A stretch of DNA of 64,000 nucleotides. Source: Zygaena filipendulae. Taxonomy: Eukaryota; Arthropoda; Insecta; Lepidoptera; Zygaenidae. The stretch is from positions 6,951,501-7,015,500 of the forward strand of contig OU015661.1 of the NCBI GenBank assembly GCA_907165275.2, given 5' to 3'. A program made the position numbers and the translations under genes. The notes under the pieces are model-generated. The model was not told the DNA's origin. It did not search any database and saw nothing but the letters and a program-made list of their open reading frames with translations. Positions within the stretch are counted from its first letter, which is position 1. The number at the start of each line of letters is the position of its first letter. Shown piece by piece: positions 22,768 to 33,840 of the stretch.

Positions 22768-25327
22768 CTAAAAATATAATTAAATAAGTTAGATAAAAAA
22801 AGAAAAAACAAAATATTCGTCTATTAAAGTAAACTACTAGGGGTAGTTTTATTACAGCCTGAACTGTTAACTTTGTATTTGAAATACTCGTATGTCAGCA
22901 CCTACCTAAGATTTCCTTTTGTGGCAACCACTGCCTTAGCAAGACATTTTTGGGAGCGTTCGCCAGCTCTGTATCCTCCCATTTCATTAGCACAGTTTGT
23001 TTTAATTCTCCGAACACTTTAAGGAATGCATCCAATTTATCCTTGGCGAGATCACTTGATTGAACATTAGAACCGAAGCTTAAATATACTACACCGTTTT
23101 TTGCTTCATCTAAAGCTTTTTGTAAATCCTAGAAAAGACATGAATTAATTTAAATATACTTTAGTACATTTTTAATGCTTTTGAAATGGTACCTTCAGTT
23201 GTAAATCAAGCTAAAAAGATTGTTACTGACGTTACACAGACTTAAATAGCATTTCATGAATCAGAAATAGGATTAGTACTTTCGTACACAATGGTTTATA
23301 TATAACTAGCTAGTGTCCGCGGCTTCGCACAAACACATGGTGTTTGGAGGTGGCTGGCTCTACAGTTGCACCCGCACCACGCTTTAAGTTGCAATTAATG
23401 GTCGTATTATCTCCCGTTTTCCGTGAATTGATTCCGGTAAAATAATAATGACAAACCTTAATCTGGGAGAAATTCTATTAATACTGAATAAAATCCGTTG
23501 CGTCGTTTAGAATAACCAAGCAGACGTTTTTCATACATATACAAGTAAATGAGGGTATATGTGTGATTGTACCTACTTGTCTAAGAGTATAATTAAACTC
23601 TCTTATAATTAAACTCACCTCGGGCAAACTTTTATTCGATTTCTGCAAGTGAATTCCTCCAATTTCAATGAAATTCGGTAAGTACGCAAGGGGTGTGTCG
23701 ACGCTGAAGTGTGAATTCATGAGTACGAGGGCAGCATTTCCTGCCAACTCTTTCAAACTGGGCACCGGTTCGGGCAGGTCCTTGAAATAAAATCTGGCAT
23801 ACTCTTGCTGGCGTGGCAAGTACCAAAATGTGTGCATTAACATATCGAATGCAAAGTAATATAGATTGTACAACCTGCCCATGAAACTAAATGGGTCCGA
23901 TGACATTCCGTATTCATGGTACGCGGTTGACAGTTGAAGAGGGTTACGTGAGAAATAATTCGTTCTGAGCGCATTACCGAATGTCGTAACTAATACTAAT
24001 GGAGCTTGATATTTGTGTGCGAACATATAAAGTGCTTCGTTGTAGAATAGTTCACTTATCACCAAATCTATCTTGTGGTCTTGCTTTAGGAAATCTTGTA
24101 CGTCCGTTGAATTGAAAACCAATTCGTTGACATAAAAACCCGAACGGTACAGCAACATTTGGAACGATGCAAATGAAAAATCTACTAACTCGAACGTGTT
24201 CGGTAATTTGTCAACTGAAAATAAAAATAAATGCTACTTAATAAAAGATAAAATTTGTATTAATTCAAAACGTACATTTTGAAATTGTAATGAGATTGAT
24301 GAAATGTATTGTAGTTCGTCAATCTCGTTCTCTCGTAGTATCCTATAGATGTATATAATATTATATTTGACTCTTTTTAATCGCTTTATCGATTCATTGA
24401 GTTTCAAATCACAACAGTACTAATAAAAAAAGTTTTAATTTGATAAAATATTCTTAGAGAAAACCATAAGGTTAAAACTGCCTGTAAAACATGCCATGCC
24501 AGTAAAAGTCGCATGCGTATCTTTGAGGATTTGAACACAAATAATTTAAATACCTATGTATTTGTGTTAAGTAGGTAGTTTTAACACTGTAAGTAATTTT
24601 CGTAACGCTAAATTATCTGTGGCTAATCTCACTCTGTCGTGGTCATGTGTGATGTATTAGTGAACACAATTTAGTGTTCACAAAGACATCACAGCAACAT
24701 TTTCTGTCCTCGTAATTTAAAAGTATTGACGGTTTAAAAATATTTTTTTTTTTCAAGTTTAATATTTATACATAAAAAATAATATAGAACATTACGAAAC
24801 ACTTATAGGACTTTTTCTATTATAAAGTTACAAAAAAACCCGTACCTACCCAAGGATAGCATTTCGATATAAGATAAAAGAAAAAACCGTACCCAAAGAC
24901 ACAGTTTATAATACTATACTCCAAAGATAAAAATTGACAATGGATATTACGACAATAAGTAATATAATTAGCTGTGTTAATAATTTTAAAGTAAAATTGT
25001 GGAAACGAAACACAGCCTTGGCTTTGTATTTACTGCTATTCAAAAGTTTGGTAAATATTTATGGCACTCACATAAACTTTCCCATATGGAAATAGGTTCT
25101 ACCATTAATTGGTGATATGTCGGTGGAGGATTTATTTCTTTGTATGGTGTTATGACGTACACGTCGTGGCCTCTCTTAGCCAGCTCTAATCCCAGGTCCT
25201 TTGTGCCTATGTAGTGGGATTTGGCAGCATATGGTGTTATATATAGGATTTTCGACGATTCGCTTATTGTTGTTACCAAAAGCAAAATATAGCATAATAT
25301 AAAAACGCATTGTGATACTGGAGACAT
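22262..25327 (-). CDS. UDP-glycosyltransferase (UGT), complete, four exons
   Basis: Type I membrane enzyme of the ER. UGTs transfer a sugar from a UDP-sugar (mostly UDP-glucose in insects) to small lipophilic acceptors such as plant toxins, pigments, hormones or odorants. Coding exons, in order: 25327-25072, 24214-23619, 23128-22906 and 22767-22262 (256+596+223+506 nt = 526 codons plus stop). Every intron is GT...AG and the phases join cleanly. Seen in the protein: signal peptide about 1-24; His38 in a KSH context and Asp135 in IDLVISE, which fit the catalytic dyad; a sequon at Asn120; the 44-residue UGT signature from Trp351 (QWLPQ) to Gln394 (FCDQ), with GHGG at 368-371; a membrane segment about 487-507; and a Lys-rich tail ending KKKN, a KKXX-type retrieval signal. 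Length is typical of the family. A TTTCAG acceptor directly precedes the ATG, suggesting an upstream non-coding exon. The family number and the substrate cannot be told from sequence alone. Confidence 0.95.
22906..23128 (-). other. UGT exon 3 (start of sugar-nucleotide-binding half)
   Basis: Acceptor TTTTCTAG|GATTT, donor TTAG|GTAGGT. It codes VVYLSFGSN and QWLPQKEIL, both hallmarks of the UDP-sugar-binding domain. Confidence 0.9.
23306..23560 (-). mobile_element. Helitron-like repeat in UGT intron 2
   Basis: CTAGCTAGTGTCCGCGGCTT at the start, then degraded 'AAATCCGTTGCGTCGTTTAG' sequence, typical of a lepidopteran Helitron-like subfamily. It sits in the 490-bp intron between exons 2 and 3 and does not touch the splice sites. 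Confidence 0.55.
23619..24214 (-). other. UGT exon 2 (N-terminal, acceptor-binding half)
   Basis: Acceptor TTTTCAG|TTGAC, donor GAG|GTGAGT, phase 0 at its end. It codes residues 86-284, including Asp135 and the variable acceptor-binding region. Confidence 0.9.
24215..25071 (-). other. UGT intron 1
   Basis: 857 bp. Contains a dispersed repeat at about 24630-24760 (CACTCTGTCGTGGTCATGTG, GCAACATTTTCTGTCCTCGT), also found at 34935-35050, and two small hairpins (AACACAAATA...TATTTGTGTT at 24534-24568; GTGAACAC...GTGTTCAC near 24660). Confidence 0.6.
25072..25327 (-). other. UGT exon 1 (signal peptide and start of acceptor domain)
   Basis: Codes residues 1-85 plus one base. It ends at a TTAT|GTGAGT donor. 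The start ATG at 25327 is preceded immediately by CTCATTTCAG, a good splice acceptor, so the 5' UTR is probably interrupted by an intron directly before the start codon. Confidence 0.9.
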
Positions 25328-25329
25328 CT

Positions 25330-26360
25330 GAAATGAGAAGATAATATTTTGTGTTTCATTACTGTAATCAATCGTTTATCTGTGTAATTAAATTTGACAG
25401 ACTACGTTATGTATACTTTAATATACTTTATTATGGAATTCACTTTGACTAGGTGTTATAATTATTAGGTTTAAATGATTTTAAGCACTGATAATTAATT
25501 AATATTGCCTAACGTTTTTAGTTTTACGAGGTAAAAAACAAGGAATGTGAAAATACCTACTATTAAATAATAAAATGGTTATTTAAAACAAATAAGTCTT
25601 TTTTTAATCAAGAAAATCTTTTTAAAAAAACTTTTTATAAAACAAGCTTTTATTCAAATGCGCTAAAAAGAATAAACCATGCATTTTATTCCAAACTAAA
25701 CGTGTAGATATACAAAATTTCAGCTCAATCGATTGAAGATAGGTATCTGCTTCAAAATTGAGTTGCCAGATTCCACCCGTACAAACATAGTTGCATACAT
25801 ACCTACATTGCAACTTAAATAAAAGCTATAATTTTAAAAAAACTTGTCAAAAGTATCTAACTAGGTAATAAGAAATAAAATTTATATAATAAAAAAATAT
25901 ATTTATTTTTTAAATTAAAATGGGAACAGAAAGAAAAATGGAAAGAAACAATGTACTTTTTGGAGTTTAGCGACCAGATGGCCCCTTAAGGCCCAATACT
26001 TTTAAACGTAACGTATACTTTTATAAAAATAAGAAAAAAATATATAAAGAAGAAGTTACCGAGGCAACCAAATTTAGTTTTTGATATTAACGGATGATTT
26101 TGCTTTTTTATAAATTTTGAAATATATTTCACTTTCAACACTAGGTATCATATATATAAATAATTATGTATCTATGTTAATGACACTGAAACACTGATAA
26201 AAACATTAAGAAACACAAACATTGGCGATTGCGCGTGATATAATATGTACCTAATTACAGTCTTACGTTGACATAACGACTTTTTATAGTTATCTACAAT
26301 CAAGATGAAGTTAACATTCGCGTATGTTTCATCATACTAACATTACAGGGTATTTGAGGA
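25330..26360. other. Upstream flank of the UGT gene
   Basis: AT-rich and likely to hold the 5' non-coding exon and promoter. No unambiguous TATA box or donor could be chosen by eye, and no other gene was seen. Confidence 0.35.
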
Positions 26361-26369
26361 CATAATCCC

Positions 26370-26548
26370 AGTACGTCAATCAGACAAGTTTAATAAATTA
26401 ATGTTAATTGGCATTTAACTAATTAAGTTACATCTCATTAAATGCCAATCAACATTAATTTACTGAAAGTCTCTGATTGCGGCAATTTTGTTTTAAAAAT
26501 CTATACTTAACTAAGTAATCGTTAAAGTCGACTCTGAGTGCGGCCGTA
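26370..26548. mobile_element. Fold-back element, truncated copy
   Basis: AATTAATGTTAATTGGCATT...AATGCCAATCAACATTAATT form inverted arms around a ~20-bp centre, followed by the outer right arm to GAGTGCGGCCGTAA. The outer left arm is missing. Sister of 45183-45426. Confidence 0.6.
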
Positions 26549-26559
26549 AAACTAAATTA

Positions 26560-28380
26560 TTGATAATACTAACATTTTGTGGGACACAATTACAGCTAAC
26601 ATTACATAGCTAGCTTTGCATTTAGCAAAATATTCGCTGTCGGAAACGTCTGTGTGCAAGAATCAATTAATGATCTTTATTAATTTCGGTCATAACTTTT
26701 ATGTAACCGGGAATATGTTTTTAAATTGCATTAAGATAAGATAACGCGCCACTAAAACTATTTTTTCCTTGTGCTCAAAGAAGTTTCACTTCAAATAATA
26801 CATTTGAAACGTGTGTTAAAGCATTCAGAATATTTATGGCTAATATTTTGGCATCTGGAGCGTTCGGGTTTGTGTTTTTGGTAAGCGCGTTATCGGCAAG
26901 GAATGTTGTTTGTCATCGTAGTGAATAAGGGCCCAGTTGTCTTATGTGTGTCGTTGCCAGATCATAGAATTGATATTTCTTATGAAGTGCAGAGATGAAG
27001 AAGAATGAAGAAAGATATTTTTTTTTGTCTGATTTTGATAGTGACAAGTATTTTTTATTTATTTTTTAACTTGACGGCAAATACCCACAAATGATAAATT
27101 GACTATCATCGTAGTTGCCATCATTTGTCCTTGTTCGTCAGCAGTAAGCTAACCTCGAATTTTGATGGGAACCTATATTTCGAATTTTTAATACATATCT
27201 TTTATGGGCACCCTACATACCTATATGATGGCCAAACGGTAGGTACGTCGACGTCTTCGAAATCTTTAAATCATCAAGATATGATCAGTTTTAGATGGCT
27301 ATTTCATGAAATGGTTGCACGTTGTCGGTCACATCATGAAAAATATTAATTCTATGATCTGGTCCCGACATTGTATTTAGTGGGTGGTTCAAAGGTAAAA
27401 CTTTTAACAGCAGTTAGGCTCATTTGAATTTAACAAAACATACAAAAAATTCATACTAACTTTAAATTGACAGCATTGTTTGTCTAGTAAACGACTATTT
27501 ATTTGTATTAGACATAAAATAGAAACAATCTCTCCTTTATTAGTTAGTAGTAGGATAGTTTTCCAATAATCGCCTCTTACAAAATTAGCTGGTGGTCTCA
27601 AGTACAAAGTTAATGCTATCAGCTTTAAGGGCTCTTTGCAGCATTCTCGTCCGTGCTTGTGTAGCTGCGCTGCTAGTTAGCAAGCAATTTGAAGAATTCT
27701 TGAATCCGTATTTGTTACAAAACAATTTAGAGGTATTGTAGGTAAATTAGTAAATTTGGATTTTGGATTACCTATACTAAAAGATATTATTCCATACATA
27801 TACGTACTTGTACAAGAATGAAACTATACTGTCACCCGCTATAATAATTGGTTTTTTTAAAACATTCTGGATTTTTTAGGTGTCATATTAAAAATATATA
27901 TTAATATTTGTAGCAGAGAAAGGCGATAGTTGAGCTGTAAGTGGTATAAGTATCATATAATAGTACCTATTTGCTTATTCAATAGAGGAGGTTAAAATTA
28001 GTATAGATACCTACTTAAAATAAATTACAAATTGAATAAGTATGACATACCTTTAAGATTATTATATACGGTAGTTATCTTTTAACGATGTTTCTCCACA
28101 ACACTGCTAGTTATTTACTGAGACGATAATATTTTATCTTTGAGTTACATAATACACTACCGTATTTATTATAGTTATTGAACTAAATGGCAATTATTCG
28201 ATGTTAAAATTTAAACGACAAGTTTAAGTACGTATAGCGTTTTCTTATGAGTGTAAATTTAATACAGGGTGGAACATGAATATACGTAAGTATAATCAAT
28301 CAATCCATAACATTTGAAAAAATTGTAAGAAAAATCTGTTTGAATATTTATTGCAAATACCCAATTCATTGGAATTAACT
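26560..28380. other. Stretch without recognised genes
   Basis: Nothing recognised. A 30-codon open frame at 26836 was considered and rejected. Confidence 0.35.
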
Positions 28381-28404
28381 TTAAAAAATAATATTATCTA
28401 AATG

Positions 28405-29165
28405 ACCACTAACCCGATTTTTTAGGTACCAAAATTTTCGTATACTCGTCGGACTTCAAGGTCACAGACATTGCTTCGGTGATTTTTTCTTTAAATTCAT
28501 GCAGTGCATGTCTTTGGTTTATTGACGCAGACACGGATTTTTTTAAGGTACCCGTTGAGGTAGAAATGGTCTTCGTCGGAAAACAAGACGCTCTCAAAAT
28601 TATTGAATCGATCCAACATTAAGACTGTAATCTGTTTTGTATTCTAAATAAATAAATAAATAAATAAATAAACATTGTTTCCGTATACGACTTGCGTAAA
28701 TTTAAATAAGTAGGTATTGAGGTAGGCTTTAGTTCTTGTACTATCTGGAATTCTGGATCTTACGTATATGGATGTAATTTCAAATTAAATTGTTAAAAAT
28801 ACGGCGTAAACTTCTATGGGCGTAAAGATGCGCACGATAATCCTAATTTAGCCAAAGTTTATTCGTCGATAAATCTGGGTAACGTCGAAATGAAGTGGAA
28901 ACTTTCTGGACGTTTTCTACGCTCCGAGAAGTCCGTGAGTCACCGCGCCGCACCGGTTTGCTTCACATTTAGTACCCGATCCCTTCTTTTCAAACTTCTC
29001 TACCCATTTCTTTATTGAAGGAGCACTCGGACGCTGATTCAAGTCATGTAAGTCATATTCGACCTGAAATAAGCGTCTCATGGTAATGAGGGAATTATTA
29101 CTTAAATAAAATTGTTTTACACAAAAAGCACGCTGTCATAGGAATATGAAGCGTTCCATTTCGAC
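28405..29165 (-). pseudogene. Tc1/mariner-like transposase remnant
   Basis: Read on the minus strand. An N-terminal DNA-binding part near 29160-28960 shows LNQRPSAPSIKKWVEKFEKK followed by GSGTK. A catalytic-core part near 28625-28540 shows FESVLFSDEDHFYLNGYLKK, the SDExHFxLNG motif of IS630/Tc1/mariner-type DDE transposases. A further piece (HALHEFKEKITEAM) in another frame resembles the C-terminus. Stops, frameshifts, a missing middle and an inserted AAAT-repeat tail at 28645-28675 make it dead. The ends of the element could not be set. Confidence 0.65.
28645..28675 (+). mobile_element. Retroelement tail (AAAT)n inside the transposase remnant
   Basis: AAATAAATAAATAAATAAAT run, typical of the end of a LINE insertion. 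Confidence 0.45.
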
Positions 29166-29258
29166 TAAATTTCCGAGAAACGAACTATGCGTAAGACCCC
29201 TCCTCGCGTCCAACACGGCTGGAGTTGACGCGGGATTTTAGATTTAAATGTTAATAAA

Positions 29259-29692
29259 GTACATTGAATATATATTCAAAATTAATATTGGAGGATGAAT
29301 GGTGATCGATACTGATGGCAAAAATGCAATCAGTAAATTTTTTCTGTCTGTCTGCCTGTATGTGCACGCATGGGTCAAAAGCTACTGAAGGGATTTTAAC
29401 CAAACTCGATACGATTGTAGTCCATACTCCTGGGCAGGTTATAGGCTATATAACATAACGCTAAGACACATAGGAGCTGAGCAGTGGCGATAAATTTGAA
29501 GCAAGTTGGATGAAAATGCGCTTTACTCAATCTTTATGTTTACTCAATCACGCAAAAACGGCTGAACGGATTTGGATGAAATTTGGCATGCACGTTTTCA
29601 GATGTACAGAAAAGGACATAGGGTACTTTTTATCCCGGATTTCCCGCGGCAACTCTGAAATTACCGCGGGTGAAACCGCGGGGCACAGCTAG
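29259..29692 (+). mobile_element. Long Helitron-like element, copy 2
   Basis: 434 bp, the inverse of 9294-9715. Ends GAAACCGCGGGGCACAG and CTAG|T, preceded by the CCGCGGGTGAAACCGCGG hairpin. It is the best-preserved right end in the window. Confidence 0.7.
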
Positions 29693-29697
29693 TTATC

Positions 29698-29787
29698 AAT
29701 AAAGTGTCTAGATGAGATAAATTCCATATTCTATCCTGACTGGCTACAGGATAGAATATGGAATTTATCTCATATAGACACTTTATT
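29698..29787. repeat. Near-perfect palindrome, 41-bp arms, 8-nt loop
   Basis: 29698-29738 and 29747-29787 pair at 40 of 41 positions (AATAAAGTGTCTA...TAGACACTTTATT). It begins six bases after the CTAG end of the Helitron-like element. Confidence 0.85.
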
Positions 29788-29789
29788 AA

Positions 29790-30470
29790 CACACAGAATA
29801 TGAACTTTGAAGTAAGTATTTTATTCTATTTTATATTAACCCTGGTTATGAGTGTCAGGTATAATTTTGAAATTAACGCGGATAAAACCGTGGGAACAGC
29901 TATAGTACTCAGGTATATAGTGTGAACACTTAGTGTAGGATTTGTCTGTCTTAATTAGGTATAATAGTTAAGAGTATGTACGACTATATTCCGTACCGGG
30001 TTGAAGCCCCGGGGCAAGACCTGCCTAATTGACATCTGGAGAAATGTCACGTTCTGACGCCGAGATGTTGTTGTGGTACTAATTAGGAAAATTGACTCTC
30101 ATACAAAGATATCACAAGTTTCTACTTACAATACGGTAGGTTGAAATCGTAATAATATGAATTTTTCATAGATATTTGAAAATGGTTTTCCAAAATAGTA
30201 TATTTATAAGTAATCATAAACTAAATATTTCTAGCAAATACAAGTATGGTGAATGTCATTCTACATATAGCAATATTATAGCATATGATAGCAAGCATTG
30301 TGACAATGGTGCTGAGAATCTAAGTATCGATACGGACTGATAACCGCCCACTTCGGGATGTAGATGATAACACTTCCTGTCATAGCGTCCTCTGAGTTGG
30401 CATGTTTCACGCGATATTTATGATACAACCTACAACATTTTGTGAGGTTGCAGTCTTTAAAAAAAAACTG
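29790..30470. other. Stretch without recognised genes
   Basis: A degraded Helitron-like end lies near 29870-29905 (TTAACGCGGATAAAACCGTG). A short GC-rich segment at 29995-30070 (CCGGGTTGAAGCCCCGGGGC) is unassigned. Confidence 0.35.
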
Positions 30471-30472
30471 TA

Positions 30473-30672
30473 TGCTAATACTATATAAAAAGGAAAGATA
30501 AGATTTTTGTTTGTTTGTAATGGATAAACTCAAAACCTACTTAAGCGATTTCAAACTTTCTTACACTTTTAGGAAGCCGCAGTGTTTTTGAGTGTCATAG
30601 GGTATTTTTTATCCTTAAAATTCCCACGGAAATCCCGATATTAAAGCAAGTAAAACCGTGGGGGACCCTTCG
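30473..30672 (+). mobile_element. Helitron-like repeat, degraded
   Basis: GCTAATACTATATAAAAAGG at the left; TTCCCACGGAAATCCCGATA and AAAACCGTGGGGGACC at the right. The CTAG end is lost. Confidence 0.5.
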
Positions 30673-31194
30673 TAGATTAAGAAAAGTTGTATATTATATT
30701 AGTCTTCCAATAAATCAGCAGTTTTATAATATTACATACCTACACACATACGTCAGTTTTACACCTTCCGGAGAGCAGGCAGAGGCAGACAGGGCTCCCA
30801 GACACCACACAAAGGCACCTCAGGTATCCACAATTTCATAATCGTAATATACTGCATCTTGTATGCATATCGGTTATGGTATACACATTGCTCTTGATTT
30901 TTGCCCTTCTAAAGACGTTCTCTACCTGATCGCTATACTTCCTCGACAACCTTTTTTGAGGCATCCTTCTGATCATCAAACTGACTCTATACTAGGTCTC
31001 TTGATCAATCTACTTGCAACCATCCTTAAAAACATTTTTCTTCTCTTTTCATTATTATACTTACAGTTTTATTGTTCTTTATTAATTATAAAAACTTTTA
31101 TTATTTACAAGCTGCGATGCTACTGAATTTATAAAAATGTATAAAGTTTTGCATTTTATTAGTAACGAATATTTGCAATAAGTACAAAAGGTAA

Positions 31195-31375
31195 AAGGTA
31201 TCTTTTTATAATACTGTCATTGCATAGGTACACGTTTTCAGGACCTCAGGGGTAAGAAAACGATATAGGGTACTTTTATCCCAGAATCCCTGAGGGGTCT
31301 CCGAAACATCCAAACATCCAAACATCCAAACATCCACACTTTCACATTTATAATATTAGTAGGAAGTAGGATAGT
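31195..31375. mobile_element. Two Helitron-like fragments joined by (CATCCAAA)n
   Basis: A forward part (ATAGGGTACTTTTATCCCAG) meets an inverted 5' end (TTTATAATATTAGTAGGA) through four short AACATCC-type tandem units. Confidence 0.5.
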
Positions 31376-31379
31376 AGGA

Positions 31380-31980
31380 CTAGTAGGATGTAAATGCATA
31401 TACAGAAAAATGAGACTTTCAATTTAATTTTATTAGCATTGAAAACAAATTCACGGGTAAACATAAGTGCTGGAGAATAAATATAAAGCCATCGAGCACA
31501 AGATGAGCACAACACTCAATTTCCGACGTAATGTTGCTTCCGTTCCATTTTCTAGCAAACATCTCTGCTTATTCCCTGATAGAGAAAAGCTATAATTTAT
31601 ATAACACAAAATATTGTTTTCCTGTTTAGACTTTATCTACTTTTACATAATCTGTATTTATATTCTATAATATTTTATTTAAAGCTGTTTTAATAAAAAA
31701 GCAGAATATCTAGACTTATCCCTCGTGATTTATTATTTTCTTTTACCTAAGCTACGTCATGATAGTTTATCTAAAGTCTCTCTAAAGTCTAAATAATTAA
31801 GTAATATTCGAATTGGACTCATTAAAGTGTAATTTTGTATTAAAAATTAAGAAACTATAAATTCCTTATTTGATTTATTTTTTTGTAATTTTCTTATTTC
31901 ATGTTGCAGCGGCCAAACGTATTGACTTGCACGCACAATTTGAAAACAGTAAGTGCTCACTTCCTTTGAATAATTTACGA
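31380..31980. other. AT-rich stretch without recognised features
   Basis: Nothing recognised. Confidence 0.35.
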
Positions 31981-31994
31981 CCCGATTGACGTAG

Positions 31995-32310
31995 TTTATA
32001 TATTAGTGGTGGTCACCATGCCTGCCCACTAATCAAGAGGTTCCGGGTTCGATTCCCAGTGGGAGTGCACTTTGTGTGATGAACACAGGCACAGATAATA
32101 TAATACTATGACATAGGGTTCCACTTTCCAGTCTAGGTGTGTTTATATATATCTATAGTACATTATATATGTAATTCTGTGTAGTATATACCTCGTTTGC
32201 TTGGTTTCCACGACACAAGCTTATAGCTTAGTGTGGGATCAAGCTCAAGTGTGGGATCTGTGTGTTGTGAAGTGGGTTATTATTATTGTTATTATTAATA
32301 TGAATTTCTT
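31995..32310 (+). mobile_element. tRNA-derived SINE
   Basis: GAGGTTCCGGGTTCGATTCC is a strong pol III B box with a tRNA T-stem. It is followed by a body with GTTTATATATATC, CCACGACACAAGCTTATAGC and TTAGTGTGGGATC, and a (TTATTA)n tail. A second body lies at 46290. Confidence 0.65.
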
Positions 32311-32648
32311 ATACGAAAAACTGTATGGATTTTATGACAGTTCTAAATGTACTGTTTAATATACAAAGACTATCTGTATGCTACCGTTGTATGTAGAGTC
32401 TACAGCTTCCAGTTAGTGGTGCCGCGTTGAGAGAGCGGCAGATCACAAGTTTACAAGTGCATTACACAAACAGTCCTTCAGTTCGTTATTGGCCGAGTCG
32501 CTACAGGATTGAATCAGGCACCACGTACTGGCAAACACACTCTGACCGGATACACTTGTAACAAACAGGATTCACTCGCATCTATTTTCACTAGGTTTCT
32601 TATATTGGCCATCATGTTCTATTTTGGTACCCACATACAATTGTAATA

Positions 32649-32971
32649 GGGATGTTGACTACTATTGAAAATCAAAATTCTAATTAGTCCGTCAGTTAGA
32701 AAATAAAAAAACAATAGACACGTATTTTTTGCTTTTTTAAATAAATTAAAATATACAGAGATAAAGCGCATTAAAGTTTAGGATGAGGAGGTCGTGACGT
32801 CACTAACCGCAAAACAGCCATACAAACTGTCAGAATAGTGACGTCACGCGAAATTTCAACTCAATATATCGCCGTTATTTTTTGATTACGTAAAAAAAGA
32901 AAAAATACGTGTCCAATATTTTTTAATAATCTACAAGACGGACTAAAAAATAAAAATTAGTCAACATGCCC
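32649..32971 (+). mobile_element. CRE-bearing MITE, copy 2
   Basis: 323 bp. GGGATGTTGACTA at the left and TAGTCAACATGCCC at the right; inner TTAGTCCGTC / GACGGACTAA. Two GTGACGTCAC sites about 60 bp apart in the middle. Confidence 0.75.
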
Positions 32972-33565
32972 ATTGTACAAATATAGCGATAGTGCATGGT
33001 AGAAGAGAAAGAAGTTACGTACGTACCTACTAAATACCCAAACTGTCCTCATAGAAAGGACTTGCAAAATTGGAATATAAAGGTCTTTTTTGTGTTGTCT
33101 TGTTTGTTTTAAGTATTTTGTAGAGATTTATACGTAACAGTTGTGTATGTATAATTTCTAGCAACTTTAAATGTTATGGCTTTACAAATTACATCAGATA
33201 AGTTAGAATGGCAGTTTGTCATTTGGCTTTTAGCGTTAGTAAATACTCGGTGGAACATTGTTGAGAGTATCCGCAAAACTTCGTATGTATGTAAGTTCTT
33301 AGTCACTTGTAATTTGGCCCCGCTTAAGATACGGGCAAGAAGCCACATTTCTTGTTTACACAAACTCCGACGTCACCCAGTTTTGCAAGTTGCCACCAAG
33401 ATGTTTAGTGTAACGTTTTAGCTGACTAAATAATTGCTTACAGAAGGCCAATCCTCCTATTTCAGCACGAATTTAGCAAAATAATACCATAACCTATTAC
33501 GTTATGTATACATTTCGTATCGTGCTGATATGTTACTTATACCTAATAACGATAATGCTGTTCGA

Positions 33566-33761
33566 TCTATACTAATATTATAAAGAGCAAAAGTTTGTGA
33601 CGTTGTAGGGGGTAATCTCTGCATCTACGGAACCGATTTTGAAAATTCTTTCACTTATAAGAAGCTACAGTGATCCTGAGTGTCATAGGGTACTTTTTAT
33701 TCCGGAATTCCCGCGGAAACTTTGAAATTACTGCGGGTGAAACCACGGGGATTAGCTATAG
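33566..33761 (+). mobile_element. Helitron-like repeat, near full length
   Basis: A|TCTATACTAATATTATAAAG at the left; AGGGTACTTTTTATTCCGGA and ACTGCGGGTGAAACCACGGG at the right, ending in a mutated CTAT. Confidence 0.6.
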
Positions 33762-33817
33762 TCATTATATAATGTGACTTCCATTATTTGAAAGATAATT
33801 TAATCAAACGTTAACCA

Positions 33818-33840
33818 ATAGGTTAGGTTAGGTTAGGTTA
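33818..33840 (+). repeat. Interstitial insect telomere repeat (TTAGG)n
   Basis: TAGG, then three TTAGG units and TTA. It is in direct contact with the 142-bp minisatellite. Confidence 0.7.

Noticed and set aside
26836..26928. 30-codon frame starting MANILASGAFGFVFLVSALS, resembling a signal peptide
   Set aside because: Too short, no downstream exon was found, and such hydrophobic runs are common in AT-rich DNA.
32040..32070. tRNA gene suggested by a GGTTCGATTCC B box
   Set aside because: No complete cloverleaf; the downstream body and (TTATTA)n tail show it is a tRNA-derived SINE.
33566..33761. CRISPR-like or satellite interpretation of recurring CCGCGGG motifs
   Set aside because: The motifs are the hairpin ends of dispersed Helitron-like copies in both orientations, not a regular array with spacers.
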